From assembly GCA_014529385.2 (NCBI GenBank), contig CM043965.1:66311190-66375189 (forward strand): a stretch of DNA of 64,000 bases. The letters are read 5' to 3'. This DNA comes from Adiantum capillus-veneris. Its lineage: Eukaryota > Streptophyta > Polypodiopsida > Polypodiales > Pteridaceae. A program made the position numbers and the translations under genes. Positions 43,611 to 57,000 of this stretch are shown here, one piece after another; positions within the stretch are counted from its first letter, which is position 1; each line of letters begins with the position of its first letter. The notes under the pieces were generated by a model. The model saw nothing but the letters and a program-made list of their open reading frames with translations, was not told the origin of the DNA and searched no databases.

Positions 43611-46359
43611 AGAGCTTCAACAGTCGACGATTGGGTATATAGTTACTAGTATGCTAATTTATATTTTTGCACCATTGGGTCAAATCTTTTTTTTGTTTAA
43701 CAAAGTATTATTTCCATCTTGTGTTGCCCATGTAGTAGTGCTCATGTCAATCTTAGACACCTAAAAGGCTAGGTCTAATTATTGCCTGCACACCAGCTTT
43801 GTGTGTTGTAATTGCCATCATGACATACTACTACGACCTTAGAGTCAAGGTAAGCCTCGGGAATGTTTCTTGAAAACCTTGTGAGCTTGAACACGAGACT
43901 TGCATTTTTGAAATAGTTCATTACCTTAGTTTTTGACTCTGCTTCAATGGTTGTACAAGGGGTAGTTGGTTAGGGGCACACTTGAGCCTTGGGAGTCTTC
44001 AACATGTATGTTAGGATCGATAGAACGTGTGCTTTTGCTCTTGTGTGGATCGGATTAATGTTACATTAGATGTGAACTAATGTGCGTTTGAAATTATGCC
44101 TTCACGGATACGTTTGGAATTATGCGTTTGTAAATATGTTAATTGGTGGCTTAACAATGAAGGGGTCCCTTGGAGTATGGGGTGCGGCTGATTTTGTGAG
44201 AATATGAGAAGGCTATAGGGGCTTGTTTAGTGTAAGTTAAAGAAATAGATATAATGGAACCACCAGCTCCAAGAGGGGCCCTGCTTGTAGCAGCCGTCAT
44301 GGACCTTGCATGAGCTTGCTTGGCAGCTGCCCTTGGGGGCCTGAGTCTCAGCCACCACTAACTCTGTACTCTGCCCATCCAGGCAATTTGTGGCAGCTAT
44401 TGCAAATCTGCTTGAGCAGCCAGAGTAGGACCCCTATTACCCTTTAGTTGTCACCAAAGTCAGCCCCACCATTGCATCTTTGGTGGCTGATATGTGTGCC
44501 TACAGCGGCCTCTCTGCAGCCCATAAGTCACCAAAATCTTACCCTTTTGTGTGCATTTTTACACTCGCAGGTCAGCTCACAAGATCATGCCTAGAGTAGC
44601 CTCGGTCATCCCAGAAATAGGTCACCCAATGATCCAGCAAAATAATAGTCTAGTTCCAGCCTTAGAATGCAGCTCTATTTATCCGTAGAGGGGCTTGAGA
44701 AAGAGCAGTAGATTGGAGCATAAAAGTGACATTTCCTCCCGAATAAGACGGGGTGAAGCTCGCTAAAAAAAGAATTTGGAGCAAAGCAGCCAATAAGTCA
44801 CCAAAGTCTTGCCCTATCTTGTATGTTTATACAGCCACAAATGCAAGAGGTTGTGTAAAGTTACCTCGATCACCCCCCAACAGATCACTATAATAGATCC
44901 AGTGAAATAGGATAGAACCATCGTTAGTTTTAGTTCTAATGTCAAGAGGAGCTGGCGCAACCAAAATTTCCTTTACCTGCTAAACCCCAAGCACATCCAC
45001 ACTCAATATAATGCTTTTCCTATTCTAGTATAATGATTTGCCAAGAAGGCCATTCCAATAGGTTCTGAATACCTTTATTGTATTAGAAACATCTAACAAT
45101 GCTTTCATATACATTAGGTTGAAGGAAATGGTCAAGAGCCATTGTTGATGTCAAGGTGTATGAAGGGTGGTATAATGTAGCCTATCATGATATGCATGCA
45201 TGAAGCCTAATGAGAAAGAGGGAAGAATTAACAAATTGCTTGATATATGTTGATTCGACAAAATTTGGTTGGTCCATTTCGTCAAATGAATGGAGAAATA
45301 ACTAGAAGATGACAATTTTCTTCATGTTTGCTAGACACCTACTTGTTGATAGTGGGGAAGCGAAGGGAGAACAAGTACTAGTACTCATTTATACACTGCC
45401 ATATTAGAGAAGCCTTTGCAAGAAAAAATGTGCTGTATGTATATAGAAATTGTGCATGTGTTTCAATCTTGGTTCTTTGATCTTGTAGATTTGGCTTGAT
45501 CCAATTCATCATAACGAATGCATCTTGTAACACACTATAAGTGGAGTGCCATTCCATAGCATGGATTCCTTGTGCCTCTCATTGCCTTGATCTTCTCATG
45601 GAGGACGTATTAGCCGGGCATGAAAATAGGCAACAAAAAAAGCCCTCGGTTGTAGGGCCATGTCAGGTTTCGTTGAGTGTCACATGCCGCAGATAGCTTG
45701 GCACACTTGTGAAAAATGAGCACCTGGCTTGTCGTGTCACAAAATGATGATTGGGCATAACTAAGGTTGTGTGGACCCAACATGAGTAGAGAAGTTGCCC
45801 CCAAAAAATTCGGTATCAAAGTGTTGTTTGAATGCAAGTTCTCTCTCTCTCTCTCCATTCCTAGGTCTTTAAAAAGTGTCGTCCTTGGCATTACAACCTC
45901 CTTTGTAGTTCTAATTCTCCAAAGGAGTCATAGTATCATGGGGGGGAACCAAACCTAGTGTACAAATGCATTAAAGTAAAACCCATTGTATTGAGCGGTT
46001 TGGGTTTCAAGATACATAAAGGTATGTACTATTGTAAACAAGGCGTAAATTAAAGAATGTAATGGGACATTATATACAAGATATCTATCTACCATACTTA
46101 TTTGGAGAACATATCCAGTAACATCATTACTTGTAGACTTGTACACTAAAAGTTCAATTACCAATTTTTGGTTGCATACATTGTTTGTGCAATTAGGGAT
46201 ACCTAATGAAGATCTTCCACACAAATTGTGCCAAGCTTGATAACTTGCACAGGAAGAACTTTTGCACTCCATAAATAGCCAGAGAGACAAATTGTGTCCC
46301 TAATGAAGAACTCATCAGAATATCCAAGCGTAGCAATGCGCTGAAGAGTTCCACGTCTC
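43611..46359. other. No recognisable gene; one degenerate internal duplication
   Basis: Segments around 44515-44660 and 44785-44910 resemble each other (CATAAGTCACCAAAATCTT..CCC against AATAAGTCACCAAAGTCTTGCCC). A 111-codon minus-strand open frame (46290-45955) has no motif I know. There is a CT run near 45840-45855. Nothing further can be assigned. Confidence 0.45.
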
Positions 46360-46739
46360 ATAAGGTACAATAGCTGGGGCACCGGGCTTGAACTGTGCCT
46401 TGAGCTCTGCTTCCACACTCTAGAATGCTAGACTTTGGAATGCAGCGTGGCTTCTCATCTAGTTTAATACAACACTTTAAAACAAAGCCTATATCATATT
46501 GCTTGAAAAGATCGTGTTCCCTAGAAGCTTCTTAGGCCAAATTTGGTGCCAGAAATCTGATCTGCGATTTGTGGGTATCAAAAGCCTTCTCGTTATTAGG
46601 ACTCTTCCATACAATTTTGCCACGTCAGCACAATTCCGCGTTTTTAGTGCTGGCTGTCTACGTCATCAAGTTTTAGGCTTGTATTTTGCAGGTGTTTGTC
46701 CGTTTAGTCTCTAGAGGCCCTTTAGCCACATCAGTGATA
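46360..46739 (-). repeat. 3' LTR remnant of gag-only copy 1
   Basis: The right edge on the plus strand reads CCACATCAGTGATAA next to the purine tract complement CCCCCCTCTTGAGAG. It contains GCTTGAAAAGATCGTGTTCCCTAGAAGCTTCTTAGG, close to the word order at 50012-50050 of the 5' LTR. The left edge is uncertain. Confidence 0.55.
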
Positions 46740-47409
46740 ACCCCCCTCTTGAGAGGAGTAATCGCTCGCATGCTCTTGCAAAATAAACAAAGGCCACAAA
46801 CTAGCTCTGTAGACACTTACTCTATGAACCCATGCACGAGATTGCATTTGCACAAAGACATGAGTAACTGATCATTCTCTTCATATTTTTCTGTCGAAAT
46901 CCGACATGCAAATCATGATCATTGTAACTTATGTAGTCATCTCATCTAGCCTAGAACTCTTGATGCACATAGATCACTATCTAGCTATTTCATTTAGCCA
47001 TCACATCCGAATTTCACCAATCTCTAGCAGTTATTTAGATACGTGAAATTCATTAGATCAATCATCAGACAAAATCTTATGGACATTTCATCTTTTCAAC
47101 ACACACTAACAATACACACATGAAAGAGCACATGTAAACAAGTTTAATCTAGGAAATTTCCAATTCAATGTACATCTTTTTACAAAGTCATTCTGCTGAG
47201 TAGTGTCAACCCATCAATACGCCGTGAAATCTCATAGAGAAATTAGTGACTTTTTTCAATCTAGGTAATCCATGACAAAGGAGTGGAGTGGCTCCCCTCT
47301 TGTGCAACATGCACCACACTATATTCAACCGGCTGTTTCGATATGCACTTGAGGAATAGACACTGCTAAAAATAAAAAAGCCTCAAGGTACAACTCTAAA
47401 ATTGAGGAG

Positions 47410-49055
47410 AATCTACGAAGTCCTCCTCCTTCATCCACTTTGCATCGAGAGCTAGAAAACTCCTGCCCTTGACCAAATTATCGGTACACCTAGCTTACCC
47501 TTTTTCTTGTGCGGTGGGACCTTATGGTTGCTGCTCTGGCTCCCTATCCACCAACACATCATTGAATCTTCGAAAGTCTACGACGAACCATCAACTGTTT
47601 CCCTTGCCACTTTCTTTGGGCACTTCGTGAAGACGTGCTCCTGTTCACCACAACCATACCACTTACCCTCTTTGAAGCACTCAACAGGTTGCTCTTCAGT
47701 CAATTTGGGCCTTGTGGATTTCTGCTTTTGTTTCTTGCCCTTCTTCTTCTCCATGGAAGACTCCTTTTCTGTTGATTTGGACACTGGCTTGTCCATTAGG
47801 TAAAAAGCATGAATGCATGGAGAATTCGTCCTTTTCGTGTTCCATGAGCTTTGGAACGCTCTTGGACATTTTCTTCAAACGGTACCGCTCGATTTGTTTT
47901 TGGTAAATTGCAACAAAACCGCTCCATGTGGTCTAGAAAAGGGATCTTTCGAGAAGAAGCAACTGGGAAAGAGGTAATGACAATACGTCACCCAAGTATC
48001 ATGTTTTGTCATCGTGGTTCCAAACCGTGTTGACATCGTATTTGTACTCCTCGTTCAACCTTGCCAAAGTGAACAATTTCTTGAATTTTATCCACGTCTT
48101 TGGAGATTTCTTGTTCAAAAGGAGGGTTCACCACCATATCCGAGCATTGCCTTTCAGAAAAGATGTTGAATGTCATACTTTGGAGGAGAAAAAGCCGTGT
48201 CAAATTGCTGTATGTAAGCAAGAGCTCAATGAGAATCTCTGAAGCCTAAAAAAGTGTCAAACTTACTGCTTGACCCCATCCTTGAACTGTTCAGTCTTCG
48301 TTTTCTTCTTCTCAAAGCTGTCGTAGTGAGTGGCTCTCTTAACATGTGATTCTGCTTATTATCAGAAATGGTATGAAAAGGGTGGGAATCACTCACTGAA
48401 CTGTCGGAAGAGGAGGAGGTCTCCTCCTCTGAACTGCTATATTGCTTTTTGTGCTTGCTAGACTTTTCTTGGATTTGCTTTCCTTCCTTTTCTTGGTCTT
48501 TATTTGCTTCTTTGGCCTTTTCTCGTTCTCACTTGAACGAGAGGAAGACTGTTGGAATTCTTTGAAAACGAAGAAGAATTGGGGTTATCCTTGAAATGAA
48601 CATGCTTCTACTAGCCTTCTCAAACGTCAATTTCTGGCCTAGATAACCAGGGTAATCCTCTGATTTGCTTTTCGTCTTCGTCAAACTCTTCTCCACTTTG
48701 CTTTTGTCTTCATGGTCGACTTGATACAGGAATGGACGACTTCTCGTCATTGAGAGTGAAGCTCATCAAGTGGGTGATTCTTCAGATTTTTCATGTATTT
48801 CAGATCCTTGAGGTACTTAATCATTCGTTATGTACATGTGCCAACATGCAGTTGACTTCGATTACTCCTTGATGTCGAGGTCTCCCGTCGGAAACTTGCC
48901 TTGGTCTTCTTTTGATTCCTCGGAAGGAGGCTTGCTCCCATTGGAATCTCCGTTGGTTCCCTTTGTTCCCTTGCTGGGATTGGAGTGCTCTTCACCTTCG
49001 CGAGATGTGTAGTTGGTGGGGTGTCGTCTTTGTCAGATTCACTGCTAGAATTCAT
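47410..49055 (-). pseudogene. Gag-only copy 1: gag, ruined zinc knuckle, chromodomain tail
   Basis: Gag begins at about 49055 (MNSSSESDKDDTPPTTHLAK). A Lys/Ser-rich region (48750-48400) follows, then the gag core (FLKGNARIWWWTLLLNKK near 48150-48097, then WIKFKKLFTLARLNEEY). Next is a knuckle-like WYGCGEQEHVFTKCPKK (about 47670-47620), in which the first Cys is Trp. After a linker, about 47490-47430 reads NLVKG...LDAKWMKEEDFVDS, which corresponds to the end of the chromodomain in the pol copy at 51399-51662. Many stops and shifts; not translatable as it stands. Confidence 0.65.
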
Positions 49056-49102
49056 GTGTGCTGCAGAAGGATCAGATCCATAATAGAAGAAGAATCGTTT
49101 GA

Positions 49103-49114
49103 GCTCTGATACCA
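49103..49114 (-). other. Primer-binding site of gag-only copy 1
   Basis: TGGTATCAGAGC on the minus strand, exact tRNA-Met primer motif, one base from the LTR edge (49116). Confidence 0.9.
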
Positions 49115-49115
49115 C

Positions 49116-50149
<1,034 letters not shown>

Positions 50150-50201
50150 CTCTAATAGGACATCATGTCCAAGCCGATCATAGTTGCATATCCTCTCTTG
50201 C

Positions 50202-50801
50202 TGTAACAGACTTGGACACTCCAAGTCAAGAATCAATCACGACAGCCCCAAATAACCACTTCAAACAATTCATAGATCACAATAGATTTGCATTGGCCCA
50301 TCGGAGTTCCGTGCCTAGAGATATTGGCCCCAAAGACTGGCGCCCCTTTCGGTAGTTCTTTTTGTATTAATCAATCATCAAAGTACAAGAGAGCGGTTAG
50401 GGTTTCACTCTCAGACTCTGCGTCCAGATGCTCTGAGAAGTGAGGCCCTCACCACTAATTTAAAGATTACAAGGGATGCCCAAAAGCAGAGCCCCAAAAG
50501 CTTGAAAGCAAAAGCAGATTCTCTCTCTCTCTCTGTCTCTCTCTCTCTCTCTCTCTCAATGAGAGTCCGTAAAAAGCAAGTTCCCTTTTTCTCTCTTTCT
50601 CTAAAATCATAGCAAAAAGCTGAGATTTGCGTCGCTCAAAATTTCAAAAAATAAATAAATATATTTTTTAATTAATAATTCTACCTCCGCGATTTCCGGA
50701 AATTAGGGTTTTTGGCAGAAATTAGGGTTTGCAGGAATTTTAGGGTTTCTGGCAGAAATTAGGGTTTTTGCTGTCCGTAGCCACGTCATCACTTTGTGAC
50801 A
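50202..50801 (-). repeat. 3' LTR of the G2 pol copy (600 bp)
   Basis: The minus strand starts TGTCACAAAGTGATGACGTG at 50801 and ends TGTTACA at 50202. It contains a CT run (about 50519-50558) and GTTTCTGGCAGAAATTAGGG-type repeats (50697-50770). It matches the plus-strand LTR at 59884-60407 in start, end and several internal words. Confidence 0.85.
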
Positions 50802-51398
50802 TACTCCCCTCTTGAAAGCATTGTAATCGACGGCGATTACGCCTGCAAAACCGACAAAAGCCATAAACCGTCTTAGCAGACACTGACCGTTAGTACCTAC
50901 GTACTAGGGACACACATCTAGCACATGTACCAAATCGACAGTCACATCACATGACATCACAGGACATCACCAGACATCACATGACATTCAACATTCATTC
51001 GGATCTTAGACCATGATTTATCGGCAATGTAGCTAGCAATCACATCTAGGTCCAGTCGGGACCTCATCGATGTCCGATTGACTAACCCCTATTGCAACCA
51101 TGTCTATTCGAGATCAAGTAGACGAAAATGTTGCAGTCATTTCGTCTATCAGTTCCTGAACTCAAAAGAAGTGAAGAAACAAATCAGTATCATTATCAAG
51201 AATTCCATTTCATAAAGTCATGCAGTAGAATACTGTCAGCTCTCAGTATCCGTGAAGCTCAAAGACACATCAGTGACTTTAGTATCAAAATCAAGGCATC
51301 TGTTGACAAAGAAGCGGAGTAACTCCCCTCTTGTGCATCCCACTGCACCAGATCTTCGGCCAAGCTGAATTTCTGGGTTCCGTTTGGAGTAGACTATG

Positions 51399-53917
51399 CT
51401 AAACCAAAACATCGAGGTAAAGTTTCACAATCCGAGGAGTATCTGCTAGGTCCTCCTCCTCCATCCACTTCGCATCAAATGCAGGAAAGTTCTTGAACTT
51501 AACCAAGAACCGCCTTCGGATTTTACCTTTCTTCGTATCATTATGTGCCAAAATCTGTTCAGGAACAAGGATCTCCTCGTTTTCTTCCACTTCGGGTTGC
51601 TCATCAGGCTCCCCATTATTAGGCACATCACCCTTAACAGGTTTCAAGAGACTCACATGCAATGCATTGTGAATCCTCTAAGTATCTGGTAGTTTCAATC
51701 GGAAGGAGACATCATTTATCTTGTCCGTGATCTGGAAAGGTCCGTAGTATCTCATACTAAGCTTTGGAAAAAGCCTCTCCTTTCCCTTTTTCTTTCGTAG
51801 GCGTGCCTTCTCAAAACGTAAGAGCACCCAATCATCTTCCTTCAATTTCATGTCGCGACGATGGCGATCCGCTGCCTTTTTTTGTCGTTCTTGAGACTCC
51901 TGCAAAGTCTCGCGAACCTTGGCAAAAGCCGTATCCAAATCTGGCGAATATTCATCCGCTTTAAATATCTAATCTTTCGTGCTCAGGAAGGATTGAACCT
52001 TCGCAGCACTTTCAACAATCTCACATGGTGTCTTCCCCGTCGAAGAGTGTATCGTGTTATTGTAGGCAAATTCCACCTAAGGTAAGTTCTATTCCCATTG
52101 AGTCTTCTGATCCGAGATACAAGACTTCAATAAATCTAAAATCACTGAATTGGCAATCTCAAATTGCTCGTCAGTCTGCAAGTGGAACGATGACGAGATG
52201 TAACTGCGTGCCAATGTGCTCCCAAATTGCCTTCCAAAACAAACTCATAAATCTGGGGTCTCTGTCTGAGACAATCGTCTCAGACGTGCCATGTAATCGG
52301 AAAATCATCGTATCATTCTGTGTTCTTGGGAGATAAAAAATGAAATCGATTTCAATACTTTTCCAGGGGCGGGTGGGTATGGGTAAAGGCTTTAACAATC
52401 CCTGTGCCTTATGCCTGTCAAAATTGACCTTCTGGCATACTAAGCAACTGCGCACAAACTCTTCCACATCTTTTTTGATTCTCGGCCCAATGAAGTATCT
52501 CTCTATCCCCTTCATGGTGGTAGCAATGCCGTGGTGACTCGTAAAAGGTGGACAATGGCATTCAGTCATAATCTTTTCCCTCAACGGTTGTGTAACGCAC
52601 AACATAGTCTTTTTCATCAAGTAGCCTTCTTGAAGGGAGTATCCAGCTACTGTCTCCCCATCCCGTATCCGTGTGAAAATATCTGCAAAATCTGTATCTG
52701 TGACATACTGATCGACCATATCCTCGAAGCTCCTATGATGTATCGCGGAAATAGCCAAAACCAACGGCTTCTGAGACGAAGCATATGCCACCACATTCTT
52801 TTGTCCCTGCTCATGGACAATCTGGAAGTGAAACTGTGACAAGATGTTCGCCCACCGCATGTGCTTTTCCGAAAGCTGCTTATGTGACAAGAAGTAGCGC
52901 AAACTCTGATGGTCTGTAAAGACAGTAAAATCCGCTCCGAGTAGGTAGTGCCGCCACTGAGTAAGAGCATGGATAACCGCCAAAAGCTCTTTCTCATAAA
53001 TCTGTGTTGTCATCTCCAGCCTAGAGAACAAACGGCTCTCGTAAGCTATGACATGGCCTTCTTGCATCAAGACCGCACCCAGACTACGACCACAAGCATC
53101 ACAATATACTTCAAATGACTTCTACAAGTCCGGCAAAGTCAAAATAGGTCATGTAGTCAATTTCTTTTTCAATGTCTGAAAGGCAGTCACCTCTGTGGGT
53201 CCCCACGAGAAAGGTACTCCTTTCTGTGTCAAGATATGCAAAGGGGAAGCAACCTCTTCAAACTTTTGTATGAACCGCCTGTAGTACGAACACAGTCCCA
53301 AGAAGCTTCTAACTTCATGGACATTCCTCAAGTCGGGCCAATCACGGATAGTCTCTATCTTGGCCGGATCCATTTGCACTCCTGCTGCTGACACAATGTG
53401 TCCCAAAAAGTGTCTCTGGTAGGAAAAATTCACTTTTCTTTGCATTAATCACTAACTTGTGATCTCGTAATTCCTGAAAGACCTGAAGCAGATAATCTCT
53501 GTGTTTTGCCTCATTCTTGGAGAAAACAATGATATCATCAAAGAAAGTCCCAACAAATAGCCTAAAATCCCGTCCATCATCCGGTTAAATGTCGCAGGAG
53601 CATTGGTTAAGCCAAAAGGCATCACCAAAAACTCAAATAATCCAAAAGTCGTCTGAAAGACTGTCTTGTAGACGTCTCCCGGCGCGATTCGGATATGATG
53701 ATATCCACTCTTCAAGTCAATCGTGCTAAAGCAAGAGGATCCTTGTAACCTGTCGAGTATATCATCGATCCTAGGAATCGAAAATCTGTTCACGATGGTG
53801 ATTTTGTTGAGAGTACTATAATCGATGCACATTCTCCAAGATCCGTCTTTCTTTAAAACCAACAACACTGGAGAGCAATACGGTGAAGTACTAGGTTGGA
53901 CAAGACCCTTTTCCTAA
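51399..53917 (-). pseudogene. G2 pol: RT, RNase H, integrase, chromodomain; integrase core deleted in part
   Basis: RT (53868-53452): WRMCIDYSTLNKIT, FSTIDLKSGYHHIRI, MPFGLTNAPATFNRMM; the catalytic DD region is just after a frameshift. RT/RNase H connection: 53445-53149 ([13 protein letters not shown]). RNase H and integrase: 53070-52171, with the zinc region (HCPPFTSHHGI, then CLVCQK) and core (IEIDFIFYLP, then IVSDRDPRF). The spacing between the two core Asp motifs is far too short: TQNDTMIFRLHG joins what are normally separate parts, so roughly 50-60 residues are missing. Integrase C-terminus is at 51938-51678. The chromodomain is at 51662-51399 (PEQILAH, RRRFLVKFKNFP, DAKWMEEEDLAD). Not functional. 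Confidence 0.82.
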
Positions 53918-54049
53918 TCCGACATGAGTGAGGCTCGGGAAGGATCTAGATGTGATTACTAAATACGCTGCTGGTAGTCATGGTCTGAGATTTGGAATGA
54001 ATCTATGTGATGTGATCTGAATGTGATGTGATGTGATGTGACTGTTGTC
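53918..54049 (+). other. 3' untranslated region (part 1) of an inverted G2 copy, cut by Copia-1b
   Basis: CGACATGAGTGAGG...CTAGATGTGATTACTAA..TCATGGTCTGAGAT and GATGTGATGTGATGTGACTG correspond, on the opposite strand, to about 51095-50950 of the neighbouring pol copy. It continues at 59745 after Copia-1b. Confidence 0.75.
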
Positions 54050-54241
54050 TGTTGGGGTATAAAGCCCAATGTGGTCGCCCAGGTGAGTGGGCGGGCCGCC
54101 AGGTATGTACACATATTCTTTTGTAAAAACCTAATAAGAACTCACTATGCTCTACACATTACAGTAGAGCGAGTTCACCATATCGTTGTGCTCTTCTTCT
54201 CGCACTCTCTCTCGCGTCGCACTTCCGCTCGTACTTCTTTA
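54050..54241 (+). repeat. 5' LTR of Copia-1b (192 bp)
   Basis: Starts TGTTGGGGTATAAAG and ends CTTCTTTA, where the other three LTRs of the family end CTCCTTCA, so this terminus has lost its CA. Confidence 0.94.
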
Positions 54242-54243
54242 AC

Positions 54244-54255
54244 TGGTATCATAGC
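54244..54255 (+). other. Primer-binding site of Copia-1b, one mismatch
   Basis: TGGTATCATAGC against TGGTATCAGAGC in Copia-1a. Confidence 0.88.
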
Positions 54256-55338
54256 TCAGATCGAGGCTCGGGGCAGCACTGCAGGAGGCTAGAGTCACCA
54301 GCTCAGATTAGAATGAAATTCGACAGGCGAAGACACGGCCCCAAATCCTGTGGGAAAACCCGAAGGGCTTGGTGTTCTCAGAATTTCATTCTAAGGTCAT
54401 CTCGGCCACCGTTCGGCTTCGACAAAGGTCTGCGCAGACCATTTTCGGTTACGTGGTCTCGGCGGGTGCAGATCCGACTCTGCAAATTTGGGGTTTTCGG
54501 CCTACGACTGCAGGTGCTGAGGATATCGACACTCCCAGAGTGTTGATTTGTGGCTGTCTACACATCGAAGGACGCCTCACAGTTCTTGGAGGCGTGTCAC
54601 ATAAGACACGGGCGCATCTACACACAGTCTGTAGGCGACATCCACTAGTTCATCAGGTAGCTTGTGTTTGCTCCTTGATATTCCAGATTTCATCCTGACA
54701 TTGCAGGTACTTCCACATGGGATGTATTGTCAGAGATGATGTATGTCTGTTGAGGGTTTGCTGGCTGTGAGTCACGCAGCAAACAACCGCCGCAGCGGTT
54801 ACAGCATACAGTGGGAAACTTGTGGATGTATGACTTTGTGGGAAGTCTATGTACTGTCAGATTTACTGCAGCCTTTGTTGAGGGTCGAGTGAGGTTTTAT
54901 TGAGCTGGGGGATTCTCGAATGTTCAGATCCTTTCAGTGATACAGGTCTTGGAGCGATCCCTCGAGCACCCTTAGATAGGCAGCTAGGATGTATTGACTG
55001 TGAGTTAGAAAGATGGGATTGCATCTTTGCTTTACTGCTGTTGAGGCATTGTCACAGTCTATGCTTACACGACAGTGACAGGACAGTAAGAGACAGTACA
55101 TGTGCTGGACAGGTTTACCCGCAGCTTACAGTGTCAGAGAGACAGTGTTTTTGAGCTGTTTTTTGGTCTGTTTTTGAGTACACCAGAGCCATTTTACAAA
55201 GGAGACTTTGCCGAAATTTATGCAGAATCTGAAGCTTTTTTGGTTCATTTGACAGGTTGATATTGGTTCAGAGGTCAGTTTACAAGGGAAACTTTGCCGA
55301 ATTTTTCCCAGGAAAGTAAACCACTGTGAAGCGTAGCT
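54256..55338 (+). other. Copia-1b untranslated leader (about 1.08 kb)
   Basis: Collinear with 13738-14772. It has about 51 extra bases near 54355-54406 (AAACCCGAAGGGCTTGG...). No convincing gene. Confidence 0.7.
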
Positions 55339-57000
55339 ATGGCTGGATCACAGGACACTGCTCTTTACAATATCAAGAAGCTGGATGGAACCAATTTCCC
55401 ATTGTGGAAGAAGCAGATTTGGCACGTGTTGGTACAAAAGAAGTAGATAAAACCTATAAAGCTCAAGGGGATAAAACCAGAAGATATGGACGAAGATGAA
55501 TGCAGCGAAATGGATGAATTGGCACTTTCTACCATTATGCTGACTTTGGCAGAAAGCGTTTACTTCAATGTAGCAGACGAGATGTCGGCTTATCAAGCAT
55601 GGTTAAAGCTGAGTGATCTTTATGAGAAGCAGAGTGCAGCTTCACAGGTATACTGGCTTAAGAAGCTTGTTGACTTGAAGATGAAAGAAGGGACACCTAT
55701 GTCCAATCATCTGAATGAATTCAACACAATCTATAGTCAGTTGTCAGCTCAAGGTGTCAAGTTTGATGAACCTGTTAGAGCTATGTTCCTGTTGATCACA
55801 TTGCCGGAAAGTTGGGACACTTTTCGCACAGCTTTGAGTAATTCTGCACCTCCAGATGGTTTGAACATAGCAGGTGTAGAAGGAAGTCTGCTTACTGAAG
55901 AAACCAATAGAAAGACAATGGACAAAGGCAAAGGAACAGCCTTAGTTGTCAGGGGAAGGACCAAAGAAAAGTCCAAAGGTGGAAAGAGGAATCAGTCTCG
56001 TAGCAAGTCCCGCAGTGCTAAAGGCAAGAGTGACATAGAATGCTACCATTGTGGCAAGAAGGGTCACATGAAAAGAGACTGCAGAGAATGGAAAGCAGAA
56101 AAAGGCAAAGAGAAAGCTGAAGACCATGGTGAGAAGAACAAGTCCTCAGTGAAGATTCAAGAAATAAATGTGACAAACACTGTTGCAGAGGATGACAGTC
56201 TAGTGTCAGGAGACATCTACTTCTTGAAGAATACAATGGACTCAGCTCTTCTTACAGCATCTGATGGAAATGCACTGAGTGACTGGATTATAGACTCAGG
56301 GGCATCACTTCATGTGTCTCCAAACAAGGAGTGGTTTACCTCTTATGTGACCACTAAAGATCATGTTCGGCTAGGCAATGGGCAGACATGTGAGATCTTA
56401 GGTGTTGGAGATGTTCAATTGAAGTTTCAGAATGGCTCTTCTTTCACGCTGAAGAATGTGAGACATGTTCCCGCAATTACAAAGAGCTTGATCAGCACAG
56501 GTTTACTTGATGATGCTGGCTACGTCACCACTTTTGGACAGAACATGTGGAAGATATCCAAGGGTTCTATGACAGTAGCACATGGAGTAAAGTCTGGAGG
56601 ACTTTACATGATTTATGTATCAAATGTCTCTAAAAATGTAATCAATGTAACCGAGCAGCCGAACGTTTCTTTGTGGCATAGCCGGTTAGGACATATGTCC
56701 AAGAAGGGAATGGAAATCTTGTCTCGTTCTGGTTATTTGCCTGGCTTTTCATTTAATGATTTTGAATTCTGTGAACATTGTCTGTATGGTAAGCAAACAC
56801 AGCAGCCACATAAGCATAGAAGCAGTAGAAGAGATACACAGTTGGCACTTGTTCATAGTGATTTGTGTGGACCTATGCCTAACCTATCTCTAGGGGGAGC
56901 TTCTTACTTTATGACATTTATAGATGATTACTCGAGGAAAGTATGGGTTTACTTTCTCAAGCCAAGGATGAAGCGTTTAGTGTTTTCAAAACGTTTGTGA
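55339..57000 (+). pseudogene. Copia-1b gag, protease and first part of integrase
   Basis: The gag ATG at 55339 is followed by an in-frame TAG at codon 36 (55444-55446), where Copia-1a has CAG. The frame is otherwise open from 55486 to 57000. It covers gag, CCHC (about 56043-56084), protease (DSGASLHVSP at about 56293-56322, without the one-base loss of Copia-1a), pre-integrase and the first integrase motifs (HSDLCGPM, DDYSRKVWVYF). One C is missing near 56963 (CAAGCCAAGG against CAAGCCCAAGG), which shifts the frame and stops at 57000. Confidence 0.88.

Larger units (their letters stand above)
50202..53917 (-). mobile_element. G2 chromovirus-type gypsy, minus strand, 5' part lost
   Basis: From right: RT (starting abruptly at about 53917), RNase H, integrase, chromodomain (to 51399), 3' untranslated region (51398-50820), purine tract complement CCCCTCTTGAAAG (50807-50819) and 3' LTR (50801-50202). 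Gag, protease, primer site and 5' LTR are missing. At 53917/53918 the sequence switches to the 3' untranslated region of another copy in the opposite orientation. Confidence 0.82.

Noticed and set aside
45955-46290. 111-codon minus-strand open frame as a gene
   Set aside because: No motif identified; it borders a truncated G2 LTR and is probably debris.
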